A stretch of 15,798 nt of DNA from Candidatus Desantisbacteria bacterium CG1_02_49_89 (GTDB lineage: Bacteria > Desantisbacteria > UBA1551): positions 1-15,798 of the forward strand of contig MNUP01000109.1 of assembly GCA_001871075.1 (NCBI GenBank). The letters are read 5' to 3'. This document shows positions 6,321-13,055 of the stretch, piece by piece. Numbering within the stretch: the first letter of the stretch is position 1; every line of letters starts with the position of its first letter. Under the pieces are notes generated by a model. The model ran no database searches. It saw nothing but the letters and a program-made list of their open reading frames with translations, and was not told the origin of the DNA. Both the position numbers and the translations under genes were made by a program.

Positions 6321-6743
6321 TTACTTTGAATCTTTCTCTGCATTCTGCGGCCAGAGGGCCTGGTCCGCAAGGTTATCCGCGTATTTGTTATTTTCCCTGT
6401 CGATATGACGCACCCTTATATCATTGAAGTTATGCATAAGGCCTTTTGCTTTAAGGAAAAGGTTTCTCAGGTTTTCGTCTTTTACTTTATAAAATCCGTT
6501 TATCTGGCGGGCGAGGAGCTCGCTGTCCGTGTTGACATAAAGCACTTCGCATTTCAGTTCCACTGCTTTTTCAAGCGCGTGTATAAGGGCTTCATATTCG
6601 GCAATATTGTTTGTTGCTTCACCGATCGGCTTGCCTGTTTCGTATACTATTGCACCCGTTTCGTCGTAGATCACAACGCCTATGCCGGCCGGGCCGGGAT
6701 TCCCCTTACAGGCCCCATCAATGTTAGCAGTCATTTTTTTCAT
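6321..6743 (-). CDS. Ribonuclease H family protein
   Basis: A 140-residue RNase H fold protein. It opens with the DGACKGNPGPAGIGVV motif (D9) and has the conserved acidic residues E49 in NIAEYEAL, D73 in NTDSELL and D123 in the C-terminal NKYADNLAD. It should cleave RNA in RNA-DNA hybrids. The compact form without the basic protrusion resembles the RnhA-like/YpdQ-type branch, so activity is likely but not certain. The ATG at 6743 directly follows an A-rich family H repeat and no Shine-Dalgarno is visible; ATG at 6734 is an alternative. It lies 18 bases after the zinc-ribbon protein gene, so it may be translated by coupling. Confidence 0.88.
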   Translation of the reverse strand: MKKMTANIDGACKGNPGPAGIGVVIYDETGAIVYETGKPIGEATNNIAEYEALIHALEKAVELKCEVLYVNTDSELLARQINGFYKVKDENLRNLFLKAKGLMHNFNDIRVRHIDRENNKYADNLADQALWPQNAEKDSK

Positions 6744-6768
6744 ATTTTTAATTTAGAATTTTTAATTG
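6744..6768. repeat. Family H AT-rich repeat at the rnhA start
   Basis: The minus strand reads as AATTAAAAATT/CTAAATTAAAAAT units. It begins in the last two codons and TAA stop of the upstream gene and runs to the rnhA ATG, leaving no ribosome site. At this length it could also be ordinary AT-rich spacer. Confidence 0.5.
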
Positions 6769-7484
6769 TCAGCCGGAATAGTGTCCGGGTAATAAAGAAT
6801 GCGCGCGCAGTTCTCGCATCTGTTTATCTGGTCGTTCTTTTTTACCTCATTGGCAAGTTTAGGGGGCACAGCCATATGGCAGCCGCCGCATATGCCGTCC
6901 CTCATGGCTGCGACAGCGCAGTCTCCCTTGCTTTTCGCGATCCTTCTGTATTCCGTAAGCAGGGAGGCATCAACGCCTTTAAGTGCTTCTTCTTTCTTTA
7001 CCGCCAGAGACTCAAGCTTCTTGCTTGCTTCGGAGAATATCTTCTCTGATTCAGCCAGCTTGCCGACCGCGTCCTTTGATTCCTGGCTTATCTCTTTCTC
7101 CTTGGTATTAACACCTTTGGATGACGTGTCTATCCTTTCCATTATTGCCAGCAGCTCTTCTTCATACGATGCTTTTTTCTTTTTGGCTTCTTTTATTTCC
7201 TCATCGATCGCGGCAAGCTCCTTCTGGTTGGTTATCTTGTAGATCTTTTCCCTGCACTTCGCCATCTGGGCGTTGACGTCTTCCAGCTGCCTTTCCTTGC
7301 TTCTCAGATCTTTTTCGGTTGATGCAAGTAAATTCTTTTCTTCGGCAAACGTGTTTTCTTTTGCGCTCAGGTTTCCCCTGATGCCGTTTACGGCATCGGT
7401 TGTCTCCTTGATGATAATTTCTTCTTTTCTTATCTCGGTATCTATTTTCTGCAGATTTACAAGCGACAACAATGACTGGTTCAT
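6762..7484 (-). CDS. Coiled-coil protein with C-terminal C4 zinc ribbon (DUF164-like)
   Basis: A 240-residue protein. Residues about 1-180 are charged heptad-rich helix predicted to form long coiled coils, and the C-terminus carries a zinc ribbon with C199-x2-C202 and C223-x2-C226 in GICGGCHMAVPP and RCENCARILYY. This arrangement is that of the CT398/HP0958 (FlgZ) family, whose members bind RNA, sigma factor or flagellar partners in different lineages; the role here is unknown. The KITNQKELAAIDEEI segment (83-97) is typical of the family. The ribosome site in front of the ATG is weak. The final codons and stop overlap a family H repeat. Closely followed by the RNase H gene. Confidence 0.87.
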   Translation of the reverse strand: MNQSLLSLVNLQKIDTEIRKEEIIIKETTDAVNGIRGNLSAKENTFAEEKNLLASTEKDLRSKERQLEDVNAQMAKCREKIYKITNQKELAAIDEEIKEAKKKKASYEEELLAIMERIDTSSKGVNTKEKEISQESKDAVGKLAESEKIFSEASKKLESLAVKKEEALKGVDASLLTEYRRIAKSKGDCAVAAMRDGICGGCHMAVPPKLANEVKKNDQINRCENCARILYYPDTIPADN

Positions 7485-7602
7485 TTTAACACTCGCTTTC
7501 TTTGATCCTGGATTATCTCAAAGGGATCCCTTTGAGAATGGAGCAATAGAACAATAGACCACAATTTCGCCCGCCAATATTTGCGGCGGGCTCAATTGTT
7601 CT
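7485..7602. repeat. Palindromic and family C repeats after tRNA-Val
   Basis: Holds a perfect 22-base palindrome centred on GGATCC (7516-7537), a family C pair at 7541-7557 and an imperfect palindrome 7561-7599 whose core is GCCCGCC/GGCGGGC (7569-7575 with 7585-7591). These lie between the tRNA and the start of the zinc-ribbon gene. No gene is supported here. Confidence 0.75.
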
Positions 7603-7625
7603 GATTTTTCGCTTTGCGAAAAATC
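7603..7625 (-). terminator. Hairpin abutting the 3' end of tRNA-Val
   Basis: GATTTTTCGC/GCGAAAAATC with a 3-base loop, a perfect 10-base stem that begins at the base next to the tRNA discriminator. It could be a processing or termination signal, or another small palindromic repeat; there is no separate U-tract downstream. Confidence 0.45.
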
Positions 7626-7697
7626 TGGGTGGAACAGGATTTGAACCTGTGATCCCCGCCGTGTAAGGGCGATGCTCTGCCGCTGAGCTATCCACCC
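7626..7697 (-). tRNA. tRNA-Val (anticodon UAC)
   Basis: A 72-base cloverleaf. The acceptor stem GGGTGGA/TCCACCC has discriminator A, the D arm is GCTC-AGCGGCA-GAGC, the anticodon stem TCGCC/GGCGG carries loop CTTACAC (anticodon TAC), and the T arm is ACAGG-TTCAAAT-CCTGT. CCA is not encoded, so it must be added by a nucleotidyltransferase. It starts 24 bases after the divIC-like stop and could be co-transcribed with the leuA-divIC genes. Confidence 0.97.
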
Positions 7698-7706
7698 AAT
7701 AATAAT

Positions 7707-7728
7707 CTATTTTCTATTGCTCTATTTT
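7707..7728. repeat. Family C repeat at the divIC-like stop codon
   Basis: CTATTTTCTATTGCTCTATT on the plus strand. On the minus strand the unit AAAATAG supplies the last Lys codon and the TAG stop of the septum formation gene. Confidence 0.65.
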
Positions 7729-8054
7729 CTGTCTTTCTTCTTTTTTACGTCCTGTGTCTTTGTATCGGGCGCGACGAATTTAACCCTGAGCTCTCCCTTT
7801 TTAACCCAGCCCAGTTTCCTCGCTATCTCTTCAATGGCTGCGGGATCTTTTTCAAGCCTTTCTATTTCAACACGCAGTTTTTCGTTCTCTTCACGCAGCC
7901 TGCTTAAATCCTTTTCCAGCAGGGCAAGGCTTTTCTTCAGCTTTGCAACCCTCATGTATCCCGGAAGGAGCACTATACAGCATGCGGCGCAGAAAACAAC
8001 GGCGATTTTCCAGAACACGCCTGTTTTTCCCGAAGGTTCATTCTTTTTTATCAT
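7722..8054 (-). CDS. Septum formation initiator family protein (DivIC/FtsB-like)
   Basis: A 110-residue bitopic membrane protein. It has a short basic cytosolic start, one membrane helix (about residues 14-34), a coiled coil (about 35-68) of LEKDLSRLREENEKLRVEIERLE type, and the DivIC/FtsB hallmark DPAAIEEIARKLGWVKKGEL (70-89). Such proteins link FtsL and FtsQ in the divisome. The gene starts at the base next to the leuA stop (TAA then ATG), with AAGAAG in the leuA end as ribosome site, so the two are coupled. The C-terminal Lys-rich tail ends in a family C repeat. FtsB and DivIC cannot be told apart from this. Confidence 0.88.
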   Translation of the reverse strand: MIKKNEPSGKTGVFWKIAVVFCAACCIVLLPGYMRVAKLKKSLALLEKDLSRLREENEKLRVEIERLEKDPAAIEEIARKLGWVKKGELRVKFVAPDTKTQDVKKKKDRK

Positions 8055-9572
8055 TTATCTTCTTGAAGCGAGCCTGTTAAGCGCGTTTAAGTATGCAAGA
8101 GCGCTTGCCTCTATTATGTCCGTGCTGATGCCCCTGCCGCTCATGATCCTGCCTTTTCGGTCCGCGATCTTAACGCTAACCTCTCCCAGCGCGTCCTTGC
8201 CCCTTGTAACCGCCTTGAGCGAATAATCAACAAGCCCGGCGGAAATTTTAGTGATCCTGTCGATCGCCTTGTATGCGGCGTCAACCGGGCCGTCCCCGCA
8301 GGAAGCCTCCTGGACAGTCGCTCCCTTTGTCTTTATCCTCACAGTCGCGGTGGGAACAGTGTTATTACCCGTTGTTACCTGGATGTATTCAAGACGGAAC
8401 GCCTGGGGCGATTCCTTTACATGCTCTTCGATAAGCGCTTCCACATCTTCGTCAAACACCTCTTTTTTCTTGTCAGCAAGGTTCTTGAAACTGGTAAAAG
8501 CCTTTTCGAACTCTGCGCCCCTGACAGCGCACCCGAGTTCCCGCAGTTTCTTCATAAACGCGTGCCTGCCCGAATGTTTTCCAAGCACTATGCGGCCTGA
8601 TTTCAAGCCTATGGTCCTGGGAGACATGATCTCGAACGTGCTGCTTTTTTTAAGCACACCGTCCTGGTGGATCCCGGACTCATGCGCGAAGGCATTTGCC
8701 CCCACAATGGCCTTGTTGGGCTGGACAGGGATACCGGTAAGAGCGCTGACAAGCCTGCTTGTGCGGTATATCTCCTCCGTCTTCACACCCACTGTCTTAC
8801 CGAAGAAATCTTTTCTGGTCTTGACCGCCATTACCACTTCTTCAAGAGAAGTATTGCCTGCCCGTTCTCCTATGCCGTTCACGGAACATTCTATCTGCCC
8901 GGCGCCGGCCTTTACCGCGGCAAGCGAATTCGCAACTGCCAGGCCAAGGTCATTATGGCAGTGGACGCTTATTACCGCCCTTGCTGCGCCGGGAATATTC
9001 GCTTTTATATCGCTGATGAGCGCGGCGAACTCATCGGGGGTCGTATAGCCTACGGTATCCGGTATGTTGACAACATTAGCCCCGGCTTTTATAGCGCCTT
9101 CCACCACCCTGAAAAGAAAATCTCTTTTGCTGCGGGTAGCGTCCATTGGCGAGAATTCCACGTCATCCGTGAACCTGCGGCAGTATTTCACAGCCCAAAC
9201 AGCCCTGCTGAAAACTTCGTTTTCCGTCATGCGGAGCTGGTATTTCATGTGGATCGGTGATGTCCCTACGAACACGTGGATCCTGGGGCGCCCTGCTTTT
9301 TTAAGCGCAAGCGCTGCCTGGTCTATGTCTTTCTGCATCACGCGCGCAAGCCCTGTTATGACCACGCCTTTTATCTTTCCGGCTATGAGCCTGACAGATT
9401 CGAACTGCTCCGGGGAAGAAACGGGAAAACCTGCCTCGATAACGTCAACCCTGAGCCTTGCAAGCGCAGCGGCTATTTCAAGCTTCTCGTTTATATTAAG
9501 GCTTGCTCCGGGAGACTGCTCCCCGTCCCTTAAGGTGGTGTCGAAAATAATTATCCTGTCTTTGCTTTTCAC
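8055..9572 (-). CDS. leuA: 2-isopropylmalate synthase LeuA
   Basis: A 505-residue protein catalysing the first step of leucine synthesis (2-oxoisovalerate plus acetyl-CoA). Seen are FDTTLRDGEQSPG (10-22), the metal ligands HCHND (204-208), GERAGN (235-240), GIHQDG (300-305), GKHSGR (331-336), and the C-terminal regulatory domain from about 390, including CGDGPVDAAYKAID (425-438), where leucine feedback normally binds. The full length and HQDG motif favour LeuA over citramalate or homocitrate synthase. The start is a GTG lying in a family D repeat with GGAG upstream from the same repeat. It sits 10 bases after ilvC and immediately before the divIC-like gene. Confidence 0.94.
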   Translation of the reverse strand: MKSKDRIIIFDTTLRDGEQSPGASLNINEKLEIAAALARLRVDVIEAGFPVSSPEQFESVRLIAGKIKGVVITGLARVMQKDIDQAALALKKAGRPRIHVFVGTSPIHMKYQLRMTENEVFSRAVWAVKYCRRFTDDVEFSPMDATRSKRDFLFRVVEGAIKAGANVVNIPDTVGYTTPDEFAALISDIKANIPGAARAVISVHCHNDLGLAVANSLAAVKAGAGQIECSVNGIGERAGNTSLEEVVMAVKTRKDFFGKTVGVKTEEIYRTSRLVSALTGIPVQPNKAIVGANAFAHESGIHQDGVLKKSSTFEIMSPRTIGLKSGRIVLGKHSGRHAFMKKLRELGCAVRGAEFEKAFTSFKNLADKKKEVFDEDVEALIEEHVKESPQAFRLEYIQVTTGNNTVPTATVRIKTKGATVQEASCGDGPVDAAYKAIDRITKISAGLVDYSLKAVTRGKDALGEVSVKIADRKGRIMSGRGISTDIIEASALAYLNALNRLASRR

Positions 9573-9593
9573 TCTTCACTCCTCACTTTTCTC
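9565..9593. repeat. Family D repeat at the ilvC-leuA junction
   Basis: On the minus strand this reads GAAAAGTGAGGAGTGAAGAG and continues into GTGAAAAG. It contains the ilvC TGA stop (9583-9585), the GGAG ribosome site and the GTG start of leuA (9570-9572). The unit type matches the arms in the rnpB P19 insert. Confidence 0.75.
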
Positions 9594-10587
9594 TGTCTTT
9601 TTGCATCCACGGCATCATGGACCTGAGTTTCCTGCCCACGATCTCAACCGGGTGGTTCTCGTCCTTCCTGACAAGGGCGTTGAAAACCGGACGCCCTGCC
9701 CTGTTTTCCAGTATCCACTCTCGCGCGAACTCGCCGTTCTGGACCTCTTTCAGGATGCGCCTCATCTCGTTCTTTGTTTCATCCGTGATAACCCTGGGTC
9801 CCCTGGTCAGGTCCCCGTATTCGGCAGTATCGCTTACCCTTTCCCTCATTCCCATGATGCCCGATTCCTGTATCATATCGGTTATGAGTTTCAGCTCGTG
9901 CAGGCACTCAAAATACGCCATTTCAGGCGCGTAACCGGCTTCCACAAGCACCTCAAAACCGGCCTTTATAAGGGCGCTTGCCCCGCCGCACAGAACAGCC
10001 TGCTCGCCGAAAAGATCCGTTTCGGTCTCTTCCTTGAAAGTGGTTTCAATAACCCCGGCCCTTGTCCCGCCGATCGCCCTCGCGTAGGCAAGGCCTGTCT
10101 GCCTGGCTTTACCCGTCGAATCCTGGTAAACCGCAAGAAGGCAGGGAACGCCTTTGCCTGCCTCGTACATCTGCCTGACCAGGCTTCCCGGGCCCTTCGG
10201 GGCCACCATGATCACGTCGATATCCGTCGGGGGTACTATCTGGTTGTAGTGTATGTTGAAACCGTGAGAAAAAAGTATCGTCTTGCCCTTTTTCAGCCCC
10301 GGCTTGATCTCTTCGCCGTAAACTTTCGGCTGGACAACGTCTTCCGTCAGGACTGAAATAAGGTCGGCTCCGCCGGATGCTTCAGCCGCGGAAAGCGGCT
10401 TGAACCCGTCTTTTTCCGCCTGTTTCCAGTTCGCGGTGCCTTTCAGGTCGCAGACCGTCACGCTCATGCCGCTGTCCCTCAGGCACATCGCCTGGGCGCG
10501 GCCCTGGATCCCGTATCCGACGATCGCGATCTTCTTTCCTTTCAGAAACTTCAGATCAGCGTCTTTATCGTAGTAGATCTTTACCAT
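9583..10587 (-). CDS. ilvC: Ketol-acid reductoisomerase IlvC (class I)
   Basis: A 334-residue protein converting acetolactate or acetohydroxybutyrate to the dihydroxy acids of valine, leucine and isoleucine synthesis; this length is that of the short class I enzymes. Visible are the Rossmann loop GYGIQGRA (24-31), H108, K131, the Mg ligands D191 and E195 (DLFGEQ), E227 and E231 (ECLHE), and S252. At the end of the second strand the sequence is [10 protein letters not shown], with D47 where NADPH enzymes usually carry no acidic residue, so cofactor preference is open. The ATG at 10587 has a strong GGGAGGGG site. leuA follows directly; ilvB and ilvN are not in the window. Confidence 0.95.
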   Translation of the reverse strand: MVKIYYDKDADLKFLKGKKIAIVGYGIQGRAQAMCLRDSGMSVTVCDLKGTANWKQAEKDGFKPLSAAEASGGADLISVLTEDVVQPKVYGEEIKPGLKKGKTILFSHGFNIHYNQIVPPTDIDVIMVAPKGPGSLVRQMYEAGKGVPCLLAVYQDSTGKARQTGLAYARAIGGTRAGVIETTFKEETETDLFGEQAVLCGGASALIKAGFEVLVEAGYAPEMAYFECLHELKLITDMIQESGIMGMRERVSDTAEYGDLTRGPRVITDETKNEMRRILKEVQNGEFAREWILENRAGRPVFNALVRKDENHPVEIVGRKLRSMMPWMQKDREK

Positions 10588-10606
10588 GTTCCCCTCCCTG
10601 TGCAGA

Positions 10607-10686
10607 GATTACGGTGATTTTCAACTAATGATTACGGTGATATTAAAATAATCACTGCAATCATCTTCTAGAAATCACTGTAATCA
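10607..10686. repeat. Family A four-unit inverted cluster
   Basis: Two units in one orientation (10607-10619 and 10629-10641) face two in the other (10650-10663 and 10673-10686). The outermost reverse unit ends 4 bases from the lpxC-fabZ stop and the other arm ends about 20 bases before the ilvC start. The arms can form a long stem that would separate the two genes. Confidence 0.85.
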
Positions 10687-10690
10687 GTTT

Positions 10691-11998
10691 TTACTGGGGG
10701 TCGACTATCGAAAGCATTATCTCGGCTTCGGCGGCAAGTTTTCCGCCCACAAAAGCCTGCCCTTTCATGACCCCTATCCTTGCCCTCATCCTCAGCACTT
10801 CCACTTCAAGGCGCAGCTGGTCTCCGGGCACAACAGGCCTCCGCAGCCTTATTTTATCCATCCCGGTGAAATATATCAATTTTCCAAGGTTTTCGCCTTT
10901 CCTGAGCATTAATATCCCGGCTGCCTGCGCCATACCCTCAAGCATAAGCACTCCGGGCATAACAGGCTGGCCCGGGAAATGGCCCTGGAAATACCACTCG
11001 TTTATTGAAACGTTCTTTATCGCGACTATGCGCTTGTCTTCGACCCACTCAAGGACCCTGTCTATCATCAGGAACGGGTACCGGTGGGGGAGGATATGCG
11101 AGATGGCATCTATGCTCAGGCCTTCCTTGTCCGGTTCAACGCGGGCGCTTACAAGAAGCCCTCCTCTTTTTGCCTCCTCCATTTTCTGCAGTATTTTCTT
11201 CGCGAGCTTTGAATCGAGCGTATGCCCGCCCTTTGCCACTATGATATGCCCCACAAGGGGCTGGCCGAGAAGGTTCAGATCGCCTATCAGGTCCAGTATC
11301 TTGTGAAAAACGAACTCTTTTTCGCTCCGCAGCTGCACGAGGAATTTGTCATCCTCGATGGGAACGACGTTCTTGGCGCTGGCGCCCTTTATAAGGCCTT
11401 TCTTCTTCATGTCGTTCACGTCCTTCATGAAACCGAAAGTCCTTGCAGGCGCTATATCCCTTATAAATGTTTCCTCGTCAACCACCACGGACGCGAACTG
11501 CGCGCCCAGCATCTTATGCCCGTAATCGATCGTATAGCTTATCCGCAATTCTTCCCCTGGAAGGAAAACAAGATGCCTGTCGCCTTCCACCACCCACGCG
11601 GCATCCTGGAAAGACAGGTATTCCCTTTCCTTTGCCTGTTCAACTATCCCGGCATCCGTTATGAGCTTTACGAAAGGAAGGGCGCTTCCGTCAAGTATCG
11701 GGACCTCCGGGCCGTCCACCTCAACAAGCAGGTTGTCTATCCTCATGCCCGCAAGGGCTCCCAGGATATGCTCGACCGTGGTGATGGTTATGCCGCCTTC
11801 GGCAAGCGTCAGGGCGTACTGCGCGTCCGAAAGGTTTGAAATGTGGGCCCCTATACGGGGGTTTCCCGGAAGGTCAGACCTTGAAAAGATTATGCCGCTG
11901 TCTTCAGGCAGCGGGAGTATGCGCATGGAAATTTCCTCTCCGGTGTGAAGCCCCAGGCCCTTGATACCCATCTCATTTTTTATTGTTCTCTGCATCAT
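10691..11998 (-). CDS. lpxC-fabZ: LpxC-FabZ fusion: UDP-3-O-acyl-GlcNAc deacetylase / 3-hydroxyacyl-ACP dehydratase
   Basis: A 435-residue two-domain protein. Residues about 1-285 are LpxC, the committed step of lipid A synthesis, with E76-H77 in TTVEH, H232 and D236 in FHKILD as zinc ligands, and H259 in GGHT. Residues about 295-435 are a FabZ hotdog domain with ILPHRYPFLMIDRV (H305) and GHFPGQPVMPGVLMLEGMAQ (H340, E354). Fusions of this order are known in Bacteroidota and some related groups. It implies a lipid A-bearing outer membrane and couples hydroxyacyl-ACP use in lipid A to fatty-acid synthesis. ATG at 11998 is chosen for its GGAG site seven bases upstream; ATG at 11995 and TTG at 12010 are alternatives. 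It follows the PorV-like gene after 26 bases. Confidence 0.95.
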   Translation of the reverse strand: MMQRTIKNEMGIKGLGLHTGEEISMRILPLPEDSGIIFSRSDLPGNPRIGAHISNLSDAQYALTLAEGGITITTVEHILGALAGMRIDNLLVEVDGPEVPILDGSALPFVKLITDAGIVEQAKEREYLSFQDAAWVVEGDRHLVFLPGEELRISYTIDYGHKMLGAQFASVVVDEETFIRDIAPARTFGFMKDVNDMKKKGLIKGASAKNVVPIEDDKFLVQLRSEKEFVFHKILDLIGDLNLLGQPLVGHIIVAKGGHTLDSKLAKKILQKMEEAKRGGLLVSARVEPDKEGLSIDAISHILPHRYPFLMIDRVLEWVEDKRIVAIKNVSINEWYFQGHFPGQPVMPGVLMLEGMAQAAGILMLRKGENLGKLIYFTGMDKIRLRRPVVPGDQLRLEVEVLRMRARIGVMKGQAFVGGKLAAEAEIMLSIVDPQ

Positions 11999-12024
11999 CT
12001 TCGTCTCCAAAAATATCGCCTATT

Positions 12025-12984
12025 TTAAAACTTCGCTGCCACCGATACCCTGTGGGTATATCCTAAATCTCCGTAAGGCACCATCGCATAATCAATGTCT
12101 ATTATGCCTATTTTGAAACCGACGCCGCAGGTTAAACCGGACAAAGCTCCCAGCGTGTTGTTTATCGCGTTGTTATACTTATATCCTGCCCTTATGGCAA
12201 GCACAGGATGGACCCAGTATTCAATACCTGCTCCTATCGCCCAAATGCTATCCAGGATGCTATAGTTAAGGTCAGCCGCGAGCGTCAACTTACTGTCAGC
12301 AGACTTGTTGGCAATGCCTATCCTCAGGTTCATAGGCAGGATGTTCGCCTCTGTGATGAACGGGGCTTCATAACCCATATTCTGCAGGGCAAGACCCGCA
12401 ACCAAACCTTCCTTATTTAACTTGTATTGCAGGCCAAGGTCTGCGACTATACCAAGCGCGGACTTGTCATCCAGCTGCTGGTTGATGATCTTGGCTGTTC
12501 CGCCAAGGTTCAGGCGCTCTGAGAGCGCCCTGGCGTAGGATATGGCTATTGCAAGGTCGTTTGCGGGCACCGTAGTCCCAAGCAGGCCTCCGGCAATATC
12601 TCTCCTCTCAATATCCGTGATATACAGGTAGGTTATGCCTGCCCCTATCGTACCGCCAAAAGCCTGCTGGCAATAAGCAAGGTACTCGTACCTGATAGCC
12701 TGAAACCACTCTGTATGGGTGAATATTACCTGCTTCCCTTCTGCAAGGGACAGGCCTGATGGGTTCCAGTACAGGGCATTGATATCATCTGCTGCAGCAA
12801 CAAAAGCTTCGCCCATTGCAACCGGTCTTGAACCAACTCCGAGCTTTAAGAAGGTTGCGCCTGTAGTTCCTGGCCCGGCGGAAAAACAGTTGAAAGTTAA
12901 AAGTTGAAAGGTGAAAGCAAAAATAACCACGGAGACACAGAGGCACGGAGAAAGTTTTATTTTTTGAACTTGAATCTGTCTCAT
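12025..12984 (-). CDS. PorV/PorQ-like outer-membrane beta-barrel protein
   Basis: A 319-residue protein of the PorV/PorQ (UPF0164) type. After a signal peptide (about 1-36, hydrophobic core 14-34), the mature start GTTGATFLKLGVGSRPVAMGEAFVAAADDINALYWNPSGLS is the family hallmark (FadL-like N-terminus). The rest is alternating amphipathic strands ending in VSVAAKF with a terminal Phe, as in barrels assembled by BamA. PorV is a type IX secretion shuttle in Bacteroidota; relatives elsewhere have unknown roles. ATG at 12984 has AAGGA upstream, whereas the longer frame gives a poor start. The core of the signal peptide is encoded by two repeats. The upstream gene ends in a sorting-like domain, which suggests a functional pair. 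Confidence 0.88.
   Translation of the reverse strand: MRQIQVQKIKLSPCLCVSVVIFAFTFQLLTFNCFSAGPGTTGATFLKLGVGSRPVAMGEAFVAAADDINALYWNPSGLSLAEGKQVIFTHTEWFQAIRYEYLAYCQQAFGGTIGAGITYLYITDIERRDIAGGLLGTTVPANDLAIAISYARALSERLNLGGTAKIINQQLDDKSALGIVADLGLQYKLNKEGLVAGLALQNMGYEAPFITEANILPMNLRIGIANKSADSKLTLAADLNYSILDSIWAIGAGIEYWVHPVLAIRAGYKYNNAINNTLGALSGLTCGVGFKIGIIDIDYAMVPYGDLGYTHRVSVAAKF
12887..12954. repeat. Families E and I inside the PorV-like signal peptide region
   Basis: Family I (12887-12917) consists of GTTGAAAG/GTTAAAAG/GTGAAAG units on the plus strand and family E (12925-12954) of CACGGAGACACAGAGGCACG. Both lie wholly within codons 11-33 of the PorV-like gene, encoding LSPCLCVSVV (11-20) and AFTFQLLTFNC (23-33). 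Confidence 0.75.
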
Positions 12985-13014
12985 AACTTTTCCTTCTTGA
13001 ATTTTATTATTATA

Positions 13015-13055
13015 AACTGGCAAAACTGGCTCAACAGACCAAACAGACCAAACTG
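13015..13055. repeat. Family G repeat downstream of the NHL gene
   Basis: The plus strand carries AACTGGC/AAAACTGGC units followed by two tandem CAGACCAAA units. It starts directly after the TAA of the NHL gene (13056-13058) and ends about 30 bases before the next ATG. Confidence 0.7.

Noticed and set aside
12985-13023. Longer PorV-like protein starting at 13023
   Set aside because: The extra 13 residues lie partly in a family G repeat, lack a ribosome site and would place charged residues far ahead of the signal peptide; ATG at 12984 has AAGGA upstream.
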